Below, in pieces: positions 44,289 through 54,429 of a stretch of 64,000 nucleotides of DNA. Below the pieces are notes generated by a model. That model searched no databases. It saw nothing but the letters and a program-made list of their open reading frames with translations, and was not told the origin of the DNA. This DNA is from Muriicola sp. Z0-33 (GTDB lineage: Bacteria; Bacteroidota; Bacteroidia; Flavobacteriales; Flavobacteriaceae): NCBI RefSeq assembly GCF_026126425.1, contig NZ_JAFMPW010000004.1, positions 1 through 64,000 of the forward strand. The letters run 5' to 3'. Within the stretch, counting starts at the first letter, position 1. Every line of letters starts with the position of its first letter. The position numbers and the translations under genes are program-made.

Positions 44289-45803
44289 CTATAATTTCTC
44301 TTTCAGGATGGCAATCATAGTTTTAATGCCTTCCTTGTAATTCCCTAGCCTTAAATTCTCATTCGGGCTGTGTTGGTTATTGTCTCTGTTAACGGTAGGA
44401 ACCGTCACAGCAGGAATATCCAGGGTAGTAACAAAAGGAGAAATAGGAATAGAGCCACCGCTCATTCTGATCATAATCGGAGCTTCACCAAATGCTTTCT
44501 CCAGTGCTTTTCTTAACCAAAGTCCAACCTCCGAATCAAAATCAGTTCTAAAAGACTGATAGGATATTTCAGAATTGAAGGTTGCAATTTTAGGATACTT
44601 AAGGCGTTCTTCCTTTGTTGGCACCCTTTCCAGTAGATAATATCCCTGATCGCTGATATGCTCCCTGACCAACTTTAAGAGTTCTTCCGGATCCGATTCC
44701 AATACCAGCCTGACATCAATTTCGGCCCGTGCCCATCCCGGTATAATAGTTCTTACTTTATCATCTATCCAACCAGACTGCATTCCTCTGATATTTAGAG
44801 AAGGGAATTGGATGGCTTCCTGATAGTAACTACCCACTTTATCTGCCGCAGCAATTTGCAACCGATCTTTTATTTGTTCCTGGTTGTCGGGAACCGCCCT
44901 TAATATCGCTTCTGTTTCGGGGTCAATGCTTATCCCATCATAAAAGCCCGGAATGGTAACCCTTCCTTCATCATCTTTCATAGAAGCTAGAAGTTTTGAC
45001 AATCTCAGGGCCGGATTAGGAGCATAATTCCCAAAATGCCCGCTGTGTTGTGGCACTACCGGGCCATAAGTGGTAAGGGTAATAGTAGCGATACCCCTGG
45101 CCCCAAAGGTCAGGGTGGGTTTATTGGTAATATGTCTTGGGCCATCAAAGATAACCAGCATATCCGCACTAAGCATTTCCGCGTTTTCTGTAACCGCCTG
45201 TGGTAGTCTTGGAGATCCCAGTTCTTCCTCGAAATCCATAATCACCTTAATGTTGTAATTAGGAAGAGCGTTCTCTGCAGCAATAGCGTCTAACGCGGTT
45301 AAAAACATAGCAACGGGTCCTTTAGCGTCACTGGCCGACCTGGCAAAAACCCGCCAGTCATCTTCGTAATTCTCAATATTCTCCCAGGGTAATGCGGTCC
45401 ATTCCCCTTTTGCATTTATCTTCTTTAAGGTTGGGATATATGGGCTTTCCTGAAACCATCTTGTACTGTCTACCGGTTGCCCGTCTATTTGAAGATATAC
45501 CAGAACCGTTTTTTTTGCTTTGGGATGCTTTCGTTCTGCCATTAAAAGGGGTACTGTAGACGTAGGAATCCGCACGGTGGTAAACCCCCGATCAGAAAAA
45601 GCCTTTTCACACCAAATCACGTTCGGAATTATGTGTTCTTCATAAAAGGCATCATTGGGTATACTAAGCAACTCCCTTAACATTGGAAAAGAGCCACGGA
45701 CCTGATCTTCTAAAAGCACCTCTTCAGAGGTGTTCTGTCCAAAAATGCCAATGGGAGCTAGTAAGAAGATAGTAACACTAAGGAATTTTAAGAGTGTATT
45801 CAT
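44289..45803 (-). CDS. M20-family peptidase with altered metal-binding motif
   Basis: A 504-residue exported protein (signal peptide about 1-22) of the M20/M25/M40 metallopeptidase family. The metal-bridging Asp lies in ARSASDAKGPVAM (Asp159), the catalytic and ligand Glu pair in FEEELGSP (about 192-193) and the C-terminal His in HSPNENLRL. The dimerisation domain is about 230-370. The first ligand motif, normally HxD (YGHYDVQPV), reads YLQIDGQPVD: the His is Gln105 while Asp107 remains. This may weaken one metal site. Substrate unknown, probably dipeptides or acylated amino acids. It converges with gldA. Confidence 0.85.
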   Translation of the reverse strand: MNTLLKFLSVTIFLLAPIGIFGQNTSEEVLLEDQVRGSFPMLRELLSIPNDAFYEEHIIPNVIWCEKAFSDRGFTTVRIPTSTVPLLMAERKHPKAKKTVLVYLQIDGQPVDSTRWFQESPYIPTLKKINAKGEWTALPWENIENYEDDWRVFARSASDAKGPVAMFLTALDAIAAENALPNYNIKVIMDFEEELGSPRLPQAVTENAEMLSADMLVIFDGPRHITNKPTLTFGARGIATITLTTYGPVVPQHSGHFGNYAPNPALRLSKLLASMKDDEGRVTIPGFYDGISIDPETEAILRAVPDNQEQIKDRLQIAAADKVGSYYQEAIQFPSLNIRGMQSGWIDDKVRTIIPGWARAEIDVRLVLESDPEELLKLVREHISDQGYYLLERVPTKEERLKYPKIATFNSEISYQSFRTDFDSEVGLWLRKALEKAFGEAPIMIRMSGGSIPISPFVTTLDIPAVTVPTVNRDNNQHSPNENLRLGNYKEGIKTMIAILKEKL

Positions 45804-46010
45804 TTTTTTTGAGGTTTTGCTATATCTGTTTAAAATCTATAGGAAGATACAATATGCCGGGGATTTCATAAAAGTAGCTTTATTTAATCCTTACATTCAG
45901 AATTAAAAAACCGACAATTCTAATAATTGATTATGGAGTTCAAGCGACCTTTTATAATCTGAATAAAGCTGTGATTTGTTCAAATTTCAAGGTTTTACAC
46001 ATTTCAGAGA

Positions 46011-47132
46011 TCAGATGAATCTTAAAATATATCCAAGGGCAGCACCGGCAATGACAATAAAGGCACTGTTTATTTTTCTAAAGAGAAAGACAACCACTAA
46101 GCTCAACAGCCCGATGCTTACACTACGCCAGTCTGTAAGTGTATCTCTCGCCATAGTAATACAAACGGCAACAATCAAGGCAACCGCCGCTACATTAACC
46201 GCATCCAGAATAGCTCCGATTACCCTGGATTTTCGCATTCTTGGTATTATAGGGTTAAGCAACATAACGAACAGAAAGGAAGGAAGAAAAATTCCCAGAG
46301 TGGCCGCCAAGGCCCCGGTTACCCCCTGCATTTGCCATCCGATAAACGTAGCCGTGGACAACACCGGCCCAGGGGTTATCTGACCTATGGCCACTGCATC
46401 TATTAATGCTTGTCTGCTAAGTAAACCCGTTGCTACTAATTCCGTGTCCAGAAATGCAAACAGCACATACCCACTACCGTATAAAATAGCGCCCACCTTT
46501 AAGAATATCAGAAATATTTTTAGTGTGCCTAGTTGCAAAATGTCTTTCGGTCCAAGCCATATTAATGGCACAAATATGCTAAAGGAGTTCCAACTCTTTT
46601 TGGTATAATAAAGAATTAACCCCAGAAGCCCACTCCCGAATAAGGCAACAATTTCATTAATTCCCAATAAACAGGCGGCTAGTGTTATTAATCCAATAAA
46701 AACCAGTTCTGTACTTTTTATTGCTTTTTTTCCAAGGCGATAAGCAGCCATAATTATAATGGCAATTACAGCTGGTTTAATACCATAAATAAACGGTTCT
46801 ACCTCCGGTATCTGTCCATAATTCTGATAGAACCAGGCCAAAACGCCAGTGATCACTACTGCCGGGAAGATAAAACAAACTCCAGCCACAAATAGTCCTT
46901 TCCTACCGGCCCTTTCATGTCCGCAATGCATGGTCATCTCAGTAGAATTAGGGCCAGGAATAAGATTAGTAGCACCTACCAGATCCAGGAAGTGTTCCTG
47001 GGTCATCCATTTCCTTTTATGTACCACCTCATCTTCCATCATTGCAATATGCGCAGCCGGACCGCCAAAGGCAATACAGCCAAGTTTAAAAAACAAAAAT
47101 GCTATTTCTTTTAGTTTGCCCTGCTCTGACAT
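46011..47132 (-). CDS. chrA: Chromate transporter (ChrA, long form)
   Basis: A 373-residue polytopic membrane protein made of two homologous CHR domains, each with the motif of the chromate ion transporter family: N-terminal GGPAAHIAMMEDEVV (about 19-33) and NLIPGPNSTEMTMHCGHERAG, and C-terminal GAILYGSGYVLFAFLDTE with AIGQITPGPVLSTATFIG. About ten membrane segments are visible. Members export chromate, possibly also sulfate-related anions; actual substrate is unproven. It starts 20 bp before the serine hydrolase stop on the same strand, so they may be co-transcribed. Confidence 0.9.
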   Translation of the reverse strand: MSEQGKLKEIAFLFFKLGCIAFGGPAAHIAMMEDEVVHKRKWMTQEHFLDLVGATNLIPGPNSTEMTMHCGHERAGRKGLFVAGVCFIFPAVVITGVLAWFYQNYGQIPEVEPFIYGIKPAVIAIIIMAAYRLGKKAIKSTELVFIGLITLAACLLGINEIVALFGSGLLGLILYYTKKSWNSFSIFVPLIWLGPKDILQLGTLKIFLIFLKVGAILYGSGYVLFAFLDTELVATGLLSRQALIDAVAIGQITPGPVLSTATFIGWQMQGVTGALAATLGIFLPSFLFVMLLNPIIPRMRKSRVIGAILDAVNVAAVALIVAVCITMARDTLTDWRSVSIGLLSLVVVFLFRKINSAFIVIAGAALGYILRFI

Positions 47133-47152
47133 TTTACATACATCTAAATTTC

Positions 47153-48226
47153 TTATATACTTCTTTTTAACATGGCATTTATAACCTCATCCAATGCCTT
47201 ATCTACCTCGGGATTAGTACAATTAATAAGAATACTAAACACCATTTGCTCTTCGGGGTAGACATAGAATCTGGAATGTACCCCAATCCCATTGCCGGTA
47301 TGTCCATAAAATGGCCTTCCAAAAGCATCTTCACTCACTTCCCAACCCAGGCCATACCAGGCAGGGGTATTATTATAATTGATGGGGTTTAGGAATTCTT
47401 TTCGGGTTAAATGATCCAGAACCTTACCATCCAGATAGGCCTGGCCCAATCTGGCGATATCTTCACAGGTAGAAAGGTAACCTCCTCCTGCCAGCTTATA
47501 TCTATTGTCTACCGTAGTGGCTTTTTTAAAGCCGGAAGAATAGCCGGTATAAAAATTGGCCAAATTTGCGGGTAGGGCATTCGGTATTTCTGGTTGGGTA
47601 TGCAGCATTTGCAGAGGCTCTAACACCCGACTCTTCACATATTCCTCGAATGCAATACCGCTGGCTTCCTGCATGGCCAAAGAAATAAGGACCCAGCCGT
47701 AAGAATTGTACAAATACTGTTCACCGGGGACAAAGAGCAAAGGATCATCTTTAAATATTTCTATGCTATCCTTAATACTATACGCCTTATTCAGGGCATA
47801 TTCTTTTCCTCTGTATCCCCTGATTCCGGCTGTATGTGAAGCCAGTTGGCGAATACTGAAATCGTGCTTTTTTTTGGGGTAATAAGGAACGTAATTGTAG
47901 AATGATGCATCCAAATCAATAATTCCTTCGGTACACATTATAGCAAGGGCTGTAGCAGCAATGGGCTTGGAAATACTAGCTATTCTGAAAATAGTTGAAC
48001 GGGGATCTGCCGGAGTCTTAGTGCTTACATCTGAATAGCCATAACCCCTTTGATATATCACTTTACCTTGCTTTAATACGGATATTCCCAAGCCAGGTAC
48101 CCGCCTTTCCGTGATAAGCTGCGTTAAAATTGCATCTGCTTTTGCCATACCGGCCAATCTTGTGTCATTGCCAAGGATTCGCTTTGAAGCGAAGAATTTT
48201 TTAAGGTAATGCAGTATAGGCTTCAA
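47153..48226 (-). CDS. Serine hydrolase, class C beta-lactamase fold
   Basis: A 357-residue protein of the beta-lactamase/transpeptidase-like fold. The SxxK motif is SISKPIAATALA (near 85-96), the Tyr motif YLYNSYGWVLIS (near 165-176) and the KTG position is HTGNGIG (near 316-322), as in esterase EstB-like and D-aminopeptidase-like members. No clear signal peptide is present. True beta-lactamase activity is not indicated; esterase or peptidase activity on cell-wall or lipid substrates is more likely. Confidence 0.86.
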   Translation of the reverse strand: MKPILHYLKKFFASKRILGNDTRLAGMAKADAILTQLITERRVPGLGISVLKQGKVIYQRGYGYSDVSTKTPADPRSTIFRIASISKPIAATALAIMCTEGIIDLDASFYNYVPYYPKKKHDFSIRQLASHTAGIRGYRGKEYALNKAYSIKDSIEIFKDDPLLFVPGEQYLYNSYGWVLISLAMQEASGIAFEEYVKSRVLEPLQMLHTQPEIPNALPANLANFYTGYSSGFKKATTVDNRYKLAGGGYLSTCEDIARLGQAYLDGKVLDHLTRKEFLNPINYNNTPAWYGLGWEVSEDAFGRPFYGHTGNGIGVHSRFYVYPEEQMVFSILINCTNPEVDKALDEVINAMLKRSI

Positions 48227-48290
48227 TTGAAATTAAAATTGCTTTATTGGGTTTTCTAATTGCGATTTAACAGCTTCAATATATCAATTT

Positions 48291-49154
48291 TCAATCATTA
48301 AATATCAAGCTGCCGGTATACAATTCCTGCACATCCACTATTGCCGGCCTATTGGCACTTATGACGTTTCCTGTTCCTCTGATGACCCCTTCCAGTAGCT
48401 GTTGAGGGTTAATAAAAATATCATTGCTCCCCCTGTGGTTCAGCACCACATTTTCAGCGATCAGATCTTCTGCTTCAATCCGGGAATCACCTGCTGCTAT
48501 TATAATGTTTAAATTGGTAGTGGTTCCACCCAATTTCATGAATGCTATTCCATTGACAATAAGGTTGACATCCTGAGTATCCAGATCCAGAAGAAAGGAA
48601 CCATCAGTGGTGGTCGCAGTCGGATCTATAAAACTTTCCGCATAAAGTGTAAGTGAACTAAATGCTAATGCGCCATCACTCCTGATCGGGAATCCGGTAC
48701 TGCTTCGTATCTCTGTAATTTCCGGAGCAGTAATATACACCTTTGTACTCCCGTATTCCCTGAACAGATTACAGTTGTTCTCATCTCTGATCAATAACCT
48801 GTCTCCTTCTACTTTTAAACTCACCTCATCTATCAGGAATTCCCCGGTTGCTATTTCGGCCTTGAATGTTGGTCCCGATTTGAGTATCAATTCTACATTT
48901 TCGAATACCGTAATTTTGGTAAAATCGGGAACGGAAATTTCTTTTCGAACCAGGTCGCCCGCATTTTGAAAACAATCTGGCACATTTTCCCCGTTGCATG
49001 AGATAAATACTGCTGAAGTCAAAAGTACCAGTCCCACAAATACCTTTTTCAAGGTGAGATACAGGCTGCTACTTAGCTGTTCAGTTGTATTTTTCTTACT
49101 AATTCTGCTCAATGTTTCCTTTTTATTTATTGCTTCCTGAGAAGCCGTACTCAT
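48291..49154 (-). CDS. DUF2807 (head GIN) lipoprotein
   Basis: A 287-residue protein with a lipoprotein-like segment LTLKKVFVGLVLLTSAVFISC (split over residues 34-54, Cys near 53) and the beta-helix repeats of DUF2807: DFTKITVFENVELILKSGP, EITEIRSSTGFPIRSDGA, NLNIIIAAGDSRIEAEDL and NIFINPQQLLEGVIRGTG. The start at 49154 is an ATG that shares bases with the stop of the PagL-like gene (TAATG), showing translational coupling; a longer open frame reaches 49232 but overlaps that gene. The about 30 residues before the hydrophobic segment are unusual for a lipoprotein, so a start further in is also possible. Function unknown. Confidence 0.8.
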   Translation of the reverse strand: MSTASQEAINKKETLSRISKKNTTEQLSSSLYLTLKKVFVGLVLLTSAVFISCNGENVPDCFQNAGDLVRKEISVPDFTKITVFENVELILKSGPTFKAEIATGEFLIDEVSLKVEGDRLLIRDENNCNLFREYGSTKVYITAPEITEIRSSTGFPIRSDGALAFSSLTLYAESFIDPTATTTDGSFLLDLDTQDVNLIVNGIAFMKLGGTTTNLNIIIAAGDSRIEAEDLIAENVVLNHRGSNDIFINPQQLLEGVIRGTGNVISANRPAIVDVQELYTGSLIFND

Positions 49155-50257
49155 TACCATCTGACACCCACTCCCAGTTCTACCGCTTCGGCCTTTGCAC
49201 CGTGCGACTTTAAGCTTACGGCGGCAAACCAATTATCACCAAAATATCGTTTCAGCCCCACTCTGTTGTACACCTGTCCTTCAAAGTCGAAAGGATAATA
49301 GACATAATATCCCAATTGGGTAACCACACTAATTTTATTTACGAACAATTCATGCCCTAAAAATATACCTACTCGCTTATAGTCGTCATTTTCATTCACT
49401 TCAAGTTCCGGAAATGAGATCGATTGAAATGCTATCAGTTCTTTTAAAAAATTTGAAAAGAAGACATCTGCACCCAATTGTATTGCGCTTTTCCTCCCCA
49501 AACGTTTATCTACATAACCCGAAAAGATATAAAATGGGAACTGACCCGAATTAATAACGTCGCTTTCATTTATTCCCGTTCTAAAGACCAAATTCAGACG
49601 CAATGGTTCTTTTACTGTTACTTTATCTTCCTTTTCCAGGTATTGAATGGGTTCATATGCATCCAGGTTGTAGACCAGTCCGGCATTAAAAGCGAAAGTA
49701 TTGGTAGATGTATTAGGAGCCTTTACGTTGGCATTTGAATAATGAATTAGTGAAACCCCGGCTTTAAAGCCAAGGTGCTTTGTTATATATTCCTGGCGAT
49801 AATTCAGCATTAGGTAGGTACTGCTCAGGAAGTGCGATCCAAAAGCGTTATTTCGAAAGTTTTCGTTTTTGTCATAGGGATTTGTATTATAGGCAATCCC
49901 CTGACCCATTCGAAATTGCAATTTTCTTTTAAAGAAATAGAAATTGTAATGGGCATAAACTCCTAAATTCTTACCAAGGGTATTGTTCTTGAAATCCTGA
50001 TAAGTAAAAGAAAAGCCAGTATCCGGATATTTGTACTCTCTCTCCCATTCCTTATTCCCATAAGATTTCTTGTTAAACCCAAGGATGAAGCCTGAAGGAT
50101 GCGCGTTGATTAAATGAGAAATATCGGTATTATGTAAAATTATCGAACCGTAATAAGGGCTGAAGTCTAAGTGATATCTACCGGGAACATCTTCTACCTC
50201 CTGGGCGAAACACCATAAGCCTGTAAATAATAGAATGAGAAGGGGTCTGCAATTCAT
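49154..50257 (-). CDS. PagL-like acyloxyacyl hydrolase (lipid A 3-O-deacylase family)
   Basis: A 367-residue outer-membrane protein with signal peptide (about 1-19, MNCRPLLILLFTGLWCFAQ). The strands are rich in aromatics and the segment LGFKAGVSLIHYSNANVKAP contains the His-Ser pair typical of PagL (HxSN), the deacylase that removes the 3-acyl chain of lipid A. It is longer than PagL (about 170 residues), as are Bacteroidota homologues, with extra barrel segments near residues 250-360. The start at 50257 begins the signal sequence; an upstream ATG at 50305 adds a second hydrophobic stretch. The stop overlaps the next start. Confidence 0.78.
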   Translation of the reverse strand: MNCRPLLILLFTGLWCFAQEVEDVPGRYHLDFSPYYGSIILHNTDISHLINAHPSGFILGFNKKSYGNKEWEREYKYPDTGFSFTYQDFKNNTLGKNLGVYAHYNFYFFKRKLQFRMGQGIAYNTNPYDKNENFRNNAFGSHFLSSTYLMLNYRQEYITKHLGFKAGVSLIHYSNANVKAPNTSTNTFAFNAGLVYNLDAYEPIQYLEKEDKVTVKEPLRLNLVFRTGINESDVINSGQFPFYIFSGYVDKRLGRKSAIQLGADVFFSNFLKELIAFQSISFPELEVNENDDYKRVGIFLGHELFVNKISVVTQLGYYVYYPFDFEGQVYNRVGLKRYFGDNWFAAVSLKSHGAKAEAVELGVGVRW

Positions 50258-50330
50258 TGGGTATAAAAGTAGGAAAAAAGTAAGCAGTACACAGCAAGAG
50301 TACATAATACAATAACCAAAATATTCCTAC

Positions 50331-51284
50331 TTAAAACACGGCTCTGGCAATGGCCTTTATATTGTCTGATTTACCCATAGAATAGTAATGCAATACGGGC
50401 ACACCAGCTGCCTTCAATTCCAGAGATTGCTCTATGGCCCAGTCAATACCCACCTGTCTGATTTCCTTGTTGTTCTTACAGGTTTCAACTGCGTCTATCA
50501 GGTCTTGAGGCAGATCTATTCTGAAAACTTGCGGAAGTAATTGGAGGTGCCTCCTAACCGCTATTGGTTTTATCCCGGGAATAATTGGTACTGTAATGCC
50601 CATCTCCCGTGCCTGTTCAACAAATTGAAAATACTTGGCGTTATCAAAAAACATTTGTGTAACCACGTAATCTGCGCCTGCATCTACTTTTTCCTTAAGA
50701 CGTTTCAAATCTGTTTTTAATGAAGGTGCTTCCAGATGTTTTTCCGGGTATCCGGCTACCCCTATACAGAAATCCGCACAGTTATCAGTCTCTATAACCT
50801 CGTGAAGGTAAGTACCATTGTTCAGGTTTTGAATTTGCTCAACCAGCCCAATAGCATAATCGTGACCTCCTTTTGTGGGCTCAAAATACTGTTCCTCTCT
50901 CATGGCATCTCCCCTTAATGCCATTACATTATCTATTCCCAAATAATGACAATCTACCAGTAAGTATTCTGTTTCTTCTTTGGTAAAGCCCCCGCAAAGA
51001 ACATGGGGAATTGTATCCACATTATACTTATGTTTAATTGAGGCACATATCCCTACTGTACCAGGTCTCATCCTTGTCAATTTCTTATCCAGCAGGCCAT
51101 CCCGGTCTATATATACATATTCCTCCCTTGAAGTAGTGACATCTATAAAGGGCGGGTTAAATTCCATTAATGGATCTATGTTATCATATAATTCCTGAAT
51201 ACTTCTGCCTTTTACGGGCGGAATAATTTCGAAGGAAAACAAGGTGGAACCTTGTGCTTTTTCTAAGTGATCTGTAACTTTCAT
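50331..51284 (-). CDS. metF: Methylenetetrahydrofolate reductase
   Basis: A 317-residue FAD enzyme reducing 5,10-methylene-THF to 5-methyl-THF, the methyl donor of methionine synthase. Motifs are SFEIIPPVKGRSIQEL (near 18), PFIDVTTSREEY (near 45), NVMALRGDAM (near 119, FAD/folate-binding), AGADYVVTQMFFDNAKY (near 200) and PIIPGIKPI (near 233). It is downstream of the split metH on the same strand (121 bp), so it may be part of the SAM-riboswitch transcript or have its own start. Confidence 0.96.
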   Translation of the reverse strand: MKVTDHLEKAQGSTLFSFEIIPPVKGRSIQELYDNIDPLMEFNPPFIDVTTSREEYVYIDRDGLLDKKLTRMRPGTVGICASIKHKYNVDTIPHVLCGGFTKEETEYLLVDCHYLGIDNVMALRGDAMREEQYFEPTKGGHDYAIGLVEQIQNLNNGTYLHEVIETDNCADFCIGVAGYPEKHLEAPSLKTDLKRLKEKVDAGADYVVTQMFFDNAKYFQFVEQAREMGITVPIIPGIKPIAVRRHLQLLPQVFRIDLPQDLIDAVETCKNNKEIRQVGIDWAIEQSLELKAAGVPVLHYYSMGKSDNIKAIARAVF

Positions 51285-51405
51285 TCTAATGAGTTGGCGG
51301 TTGGTCTCTGCAGCTTACAGCATTGCCACCACCGCAATTGTTGTTAATATTTAATTCGTCTTAAAACCTATTATTCTTTTGGCTTTTTAATGCTCATATA
51401 TTTTA

Positions 51406-54132
51406 TCAATCTTCTGATAAATTGGGTGCCAGCCATTTTTTTGCTTCATCATATGACAATCCTTTACGTTTTGAAAAATCTCTTACCTGATCTTCTTTAA
51501 TCTTCCCCAATCCAAAATACCTGGATTCCGGATGGGCAAAATAATACCCGCTTACACTGGCCGCAGGCCACATGGCCAGACTATCTGTTAACTTTACGCC
51601 TATTTTGTCTTTAACTTCCAATAACTCCCAAATAGTGAGTTTTTCCAAATGATCCGGACAGGCCGGATATCCGGGAGCGGGTCTTATTCCTTTGTATTCC
51701 TCCTTTATCAGTGCTTCATTATTTAAATCTTCTCCTGAGGCGTATCCCCAATGATCTAAACGCACCTCCCTGTGCAAATATTCGGCAAATGCCTCTGCCA
51801 ACCTATCGGCCAGGGCTTTTATAAGAATGGAGTTATAATCATCAAGATCCTTCCTAAATTGTTCTGCCAACTCATCAGTGCCAAAGCCGGTACTTACGCA
51901 AAAGCAACCTATATAATCTGATATTCCGGAATCTTTTGGGGCAATAAAATCCGCAAGGGCCATATTTGGTGCCCCCGGTCTTTTCTTTAATTGCTGTCGA
52001 AGGGTCCGGAAGATCTTGGTACTATCCTGGTGTACCACCTCTATGTCATCATCTTCAATACTATTTGCTCTGAATATTCCAAAAATTCCCCTGGCTTCAA
52101 ATAATCTTTCATCAATTATTCTCTTAAGCATGGCCTGGGCATCATTAAATAATTCAGTAGCCTGGGTCCCCACAATATCGTCTGTAAGTATTTCGGGGTA
52201 TTTCCCGTGCAATTCCCAACTTCTGAAAAAGGGTGTCCAGTCTATAAACTCCTGAAGCTTTCCGAGTTCAAAATCCGAAATAACCTGTATTCCCAATTTA
52301 TTAGGAACCGTCGGGGTGAACGACTTCCAGGCCAGGCCTAATTTGTTCTTTCTCGCCTCCTCCAGGGGTATATAGGTTTTCTTTTTACTCCTTTCTAAAA
52401 ATTTCTCTCTAAACGACTCATAATCTAGCTTTATGGCTTTTTTATATCGCTCTGCCTTATCTTTCTGCAGCAAGTCTCCTACCACGGTTACTGCCCTTGA
52501 AGCATCATTTACATGGACAACAGCCCGGCTGTACTGGGTATCTATTTTTACAGCAGTATGTGCTTTACTGGTAGTTGCTCCACCAATTAAGAGGGGTACC
52601 TTAAATTGCTGTCTCTCCATTTCCTTGGCCAGGAATACCATTTCATCTAAAGATGGGGTAATTAAACCACTAAGCCCAATAATATCTACCTGTTCCTCCT
52701 TTGCTTTCTGGATAATTATTTCTGGGGGAACCATAACTCCCAAATCAACAATTTCATAATTATTGCAGGCTAAAACTACTCCGACAATATTCTTGCCTAT
52801 ATCATGAACATCCCCCTTTACGGTAGCCATTAGTATTTTGCCGGCAGTCTTGCCTCCATCGGAGTCGGGATTGTTTCTCTTTTCTTCTTCAATGAAAGGC
52901 AAAAGATAGGCTACAGCTTTTTTCATTACCCGGGCAGACTTAACCACTTGTGGTAAAAACATTTTTCCACTTCCAAAGAGGTCGCCGACAACATTCATTC
53001 CTGTCATAAGCTGTCCTTCTATAACCTCAATAGGTTTATCTGCTAACTGCCTGGCGGTTTCTACATCTTCCTCTATAAACTGATCTATCCCTTTTACCAG
53101 CGCTCTAGTGATTCTGTCTTGTAAGGGTTGCTCTCTCCAGCTTAGATCTACTTTACTTTCCTTCTCCTTCCCAATTACTGTTTCGGCAAATTCCAGCAAG
53201 CGTTCGGTGGCATCTTCCTTTCTGTTCAGGATTACGTCTTCTACGTGTTCTAATAAGTCTTTTGGAATATCGTCGTAAACCTCGAGCATTGCCGGGTTTA
53301 CAATACCCATGTTCATTCCTGCCTGAATGGCATGATATAGAAAAACCGAATGCATCGCTTCTCTTACTGCATTGTTCCCCCTAAAACTGAATGAAACATT
53401 ACTGACTCCCCCACTAACACTACAATGCGGTAAATGCTCTCGTACCCATTTGGTGGCTTCAATAAAATCCAGGGCATTGCGCTTATGTTCCTCCATGCCG
53501 GTGGCTACAGGGAAGATATTGAGGTCAAAAATGATATCCTCAGGCGGAAATTTCACCTGGTTTACAAGAATATCATAGGACCTTTTGGCGATATCAATTC
53601 TTCTTTGGTAATTATCTGCCTGTCCAACTTCATCAAAAGCCATTATAATTACCGCAGCCCCATACCTGCGAATAAGTCTGGCCTGGTTAATAAATTCTTC
53701 TTCCCCTTCCTTCAGGCTAATAGAGTTAACCACACATTTTCCCTGAACACATCTTAGGCCAGCCTCTATTATCTCCCATTTAGAGCTGTCTATCATAATT
53801 GGAACCCGGGCAATATCTGGCTCGGCCATAATAAGATTCAGAAAGGTTACCATGGCCTCCTTCCCATCTATCAGACCATCATCCATATTTATATCGATAA
53901 TCTGTGCCCCACCTTCTACCTGGTGCCTGGCGATATCCAGTGCTTCCTCAAAATTTCCTTCCTTAACAAGCCTGAGGAATTTTTTTGACCCCGCTACATT
54001 GGTACGCTCCCCTACGTTAATAAAATTGCTCTCCGGGGTTATTACCAATGGCTCCAGTCCGGATAGTTTTAAATATCTTGGCTGGCCTGTCTGGCTGTCT
54101 GACGTGCTTATATTTTTATCGTTGCTACTCAT
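51406..54132 (-). CDS. metH: Methionine synthase, folate/B12/activation part
   Basis: A 908-residue protein comprising the last three modules of cobalamin-dependent methionine synthase. They are a pterin-binding domain (about 30-290; [31 protein letters not shown]), the B12 cap and Rossmann domain (about 335-560; DVHDIG at 441-446 with His443 as lower cobalt ligand), and the SAM-dependent reactivation domain (about 575-905; [12 protein letters not shown] near 807). The homocysteine domain is missing because it is encoded separately by 54430-55440. The split form is known in Bacteroidota. Here a small monooxygenase-like gene separates the halves. Confidence 0.95.
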   Translation of the reverse strand: MSSNDKNISTSDSQTGQPRYLKLSGLEPLVITPESNFINVGERTNVAGSKKFLRLVKEGNFEEALDIARHQVEGGAQIIDINMDDGLIDGKEAMVTFLNLIMAEPDIARVPIMIDSSKWEIIEAGLRCVQGKCVVNSISLKEGEEEFINQARLIRRYGAAVIIMAFDEVGQADNYQRRIDIAKRSYDILVNQVKFPPEDIIFDLNIFPVATGMEEHKRNALDFIEATKWVREHLPHCSVSGGVSNVSFSFRGNNAVREAMHSVFLYHAIQAGMNMGIVNPAMLEVYDDIPKDLLEHVEDVILNRKEDATERLLEFAETVIGKEKESKVDLSWREQPLQDRITRALVKGIDQFIEEDVETARQLADKPIEVIEGQLMTGMNVVGDLFGSGKMFLPQVVKSARVMKKAVAYLLPFIEEEKRNNPDSDGGKTAGKILMATVKGDVHDIGKNIVGVVLACNNYEIVDLGVMVPPEIIIQKAKEEQVDIIGLSGLITPSLDEMVFLAKEMERQQFKVPLLIGGATTSKAHTAVKIDTQYSRAVVHVNDASRAVTVVGDLLQKDKAERYKKAIKLDYESFREKFLERSKKKTYIPLEEARKNKLGLAWKSFTPTVPNKLGIQVISDFELGKLQEFIDWTPFFRSWELHGKYPEILTDDIVGTQATELFNDAQAMLKRIIDERLFEARGIFGIFRANSIEDDDIEVVHQDSTKIFRTLRQQLKKRPGAPNMALADFIAPKDSGISDYIGCFCVSTGFGTDELAEQFRKDLDDYNSILIKALADRLAEAFAEYLHREVRLDHWGYASGEDLNNEALIKEEYKGIRPAPGYPACPDHLEKLTIWELLEVKDKIGVKLTDSLAMWPAASVSGYYFAHPESRYFGLGKIKEDQVRDFSKRKGLSYDEAKKWLAPNLSED

Positions 54133-54414
54133 TTATTGATAATGCAAAACGGTTGGAAAAGGTTCGTAAAAATGATGTAATAATTGCTTCCACTGTTGAT
54201 ACTTATCAGACGTTCTAAAACCTATTTCATGATCTTCTAATGTTTGCCAATGCACCAGTAATATGTATTGATTCTCTATTTCCACACACTTTTTTAGCTG
54301 ATGCGAAATATAGCCTTCCATAGAAGCTATTATTTGAGAGGCCCTTTGGAACTGCAGCTCAAATTCTTTTGCTAATCCGTCCTTAATATTTAATATGGCG
54401 ACTTCTAGAATCAT
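54133..54414 (-). CDS. Antibiotic-biosynthesis monooxygenase (ABM) domain protein
   Basis: A 93-residue dimeric-ferredoxin-like protein of the ABM family, with LEVAILNIKDGLAKEFELQF, ISHQLKKCVEIENQYILLVHW and the C-terminal FRTSDKYQQWKQLLHHFYEP. Members range from quinol monooxygenases to heme-degrading enzymes; the substrate is unclear. It lies between the two halves of methionine synthase (15 bp after one, directly abutting the next), so it is expressed with them, and a link to methionine or cobalamin metabolism is possible but unproven. Confidence 0.82.
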   Translation of the reverse strand: MILEVAILNIKDGLAKEFELQFQRASQIIASMEGYISHQLKKCVEIENQYILLVHWQTLEDHEIGFRTSDKYQQWKQLLHHFYEPFPTVLHYQ

Positions 54415-54429
54415 TGATTTAGGCTATGA

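Noticed and set aside
47153-48226. Class C beta-lactamase conferring resistance
   Set aside because: The KTG position is HTG, the Tyr motif is YNS, and there is no signal peptide; esterase or peptidase members of the fold look the same.
49155-49232. N-terminal extension of the DUF2807 lipoprotein frame
   Set aside because: It overlaps the end of the PagL-like gene in another frame; the TAATG stop-start overlap at 49156-49152 gives a better start.
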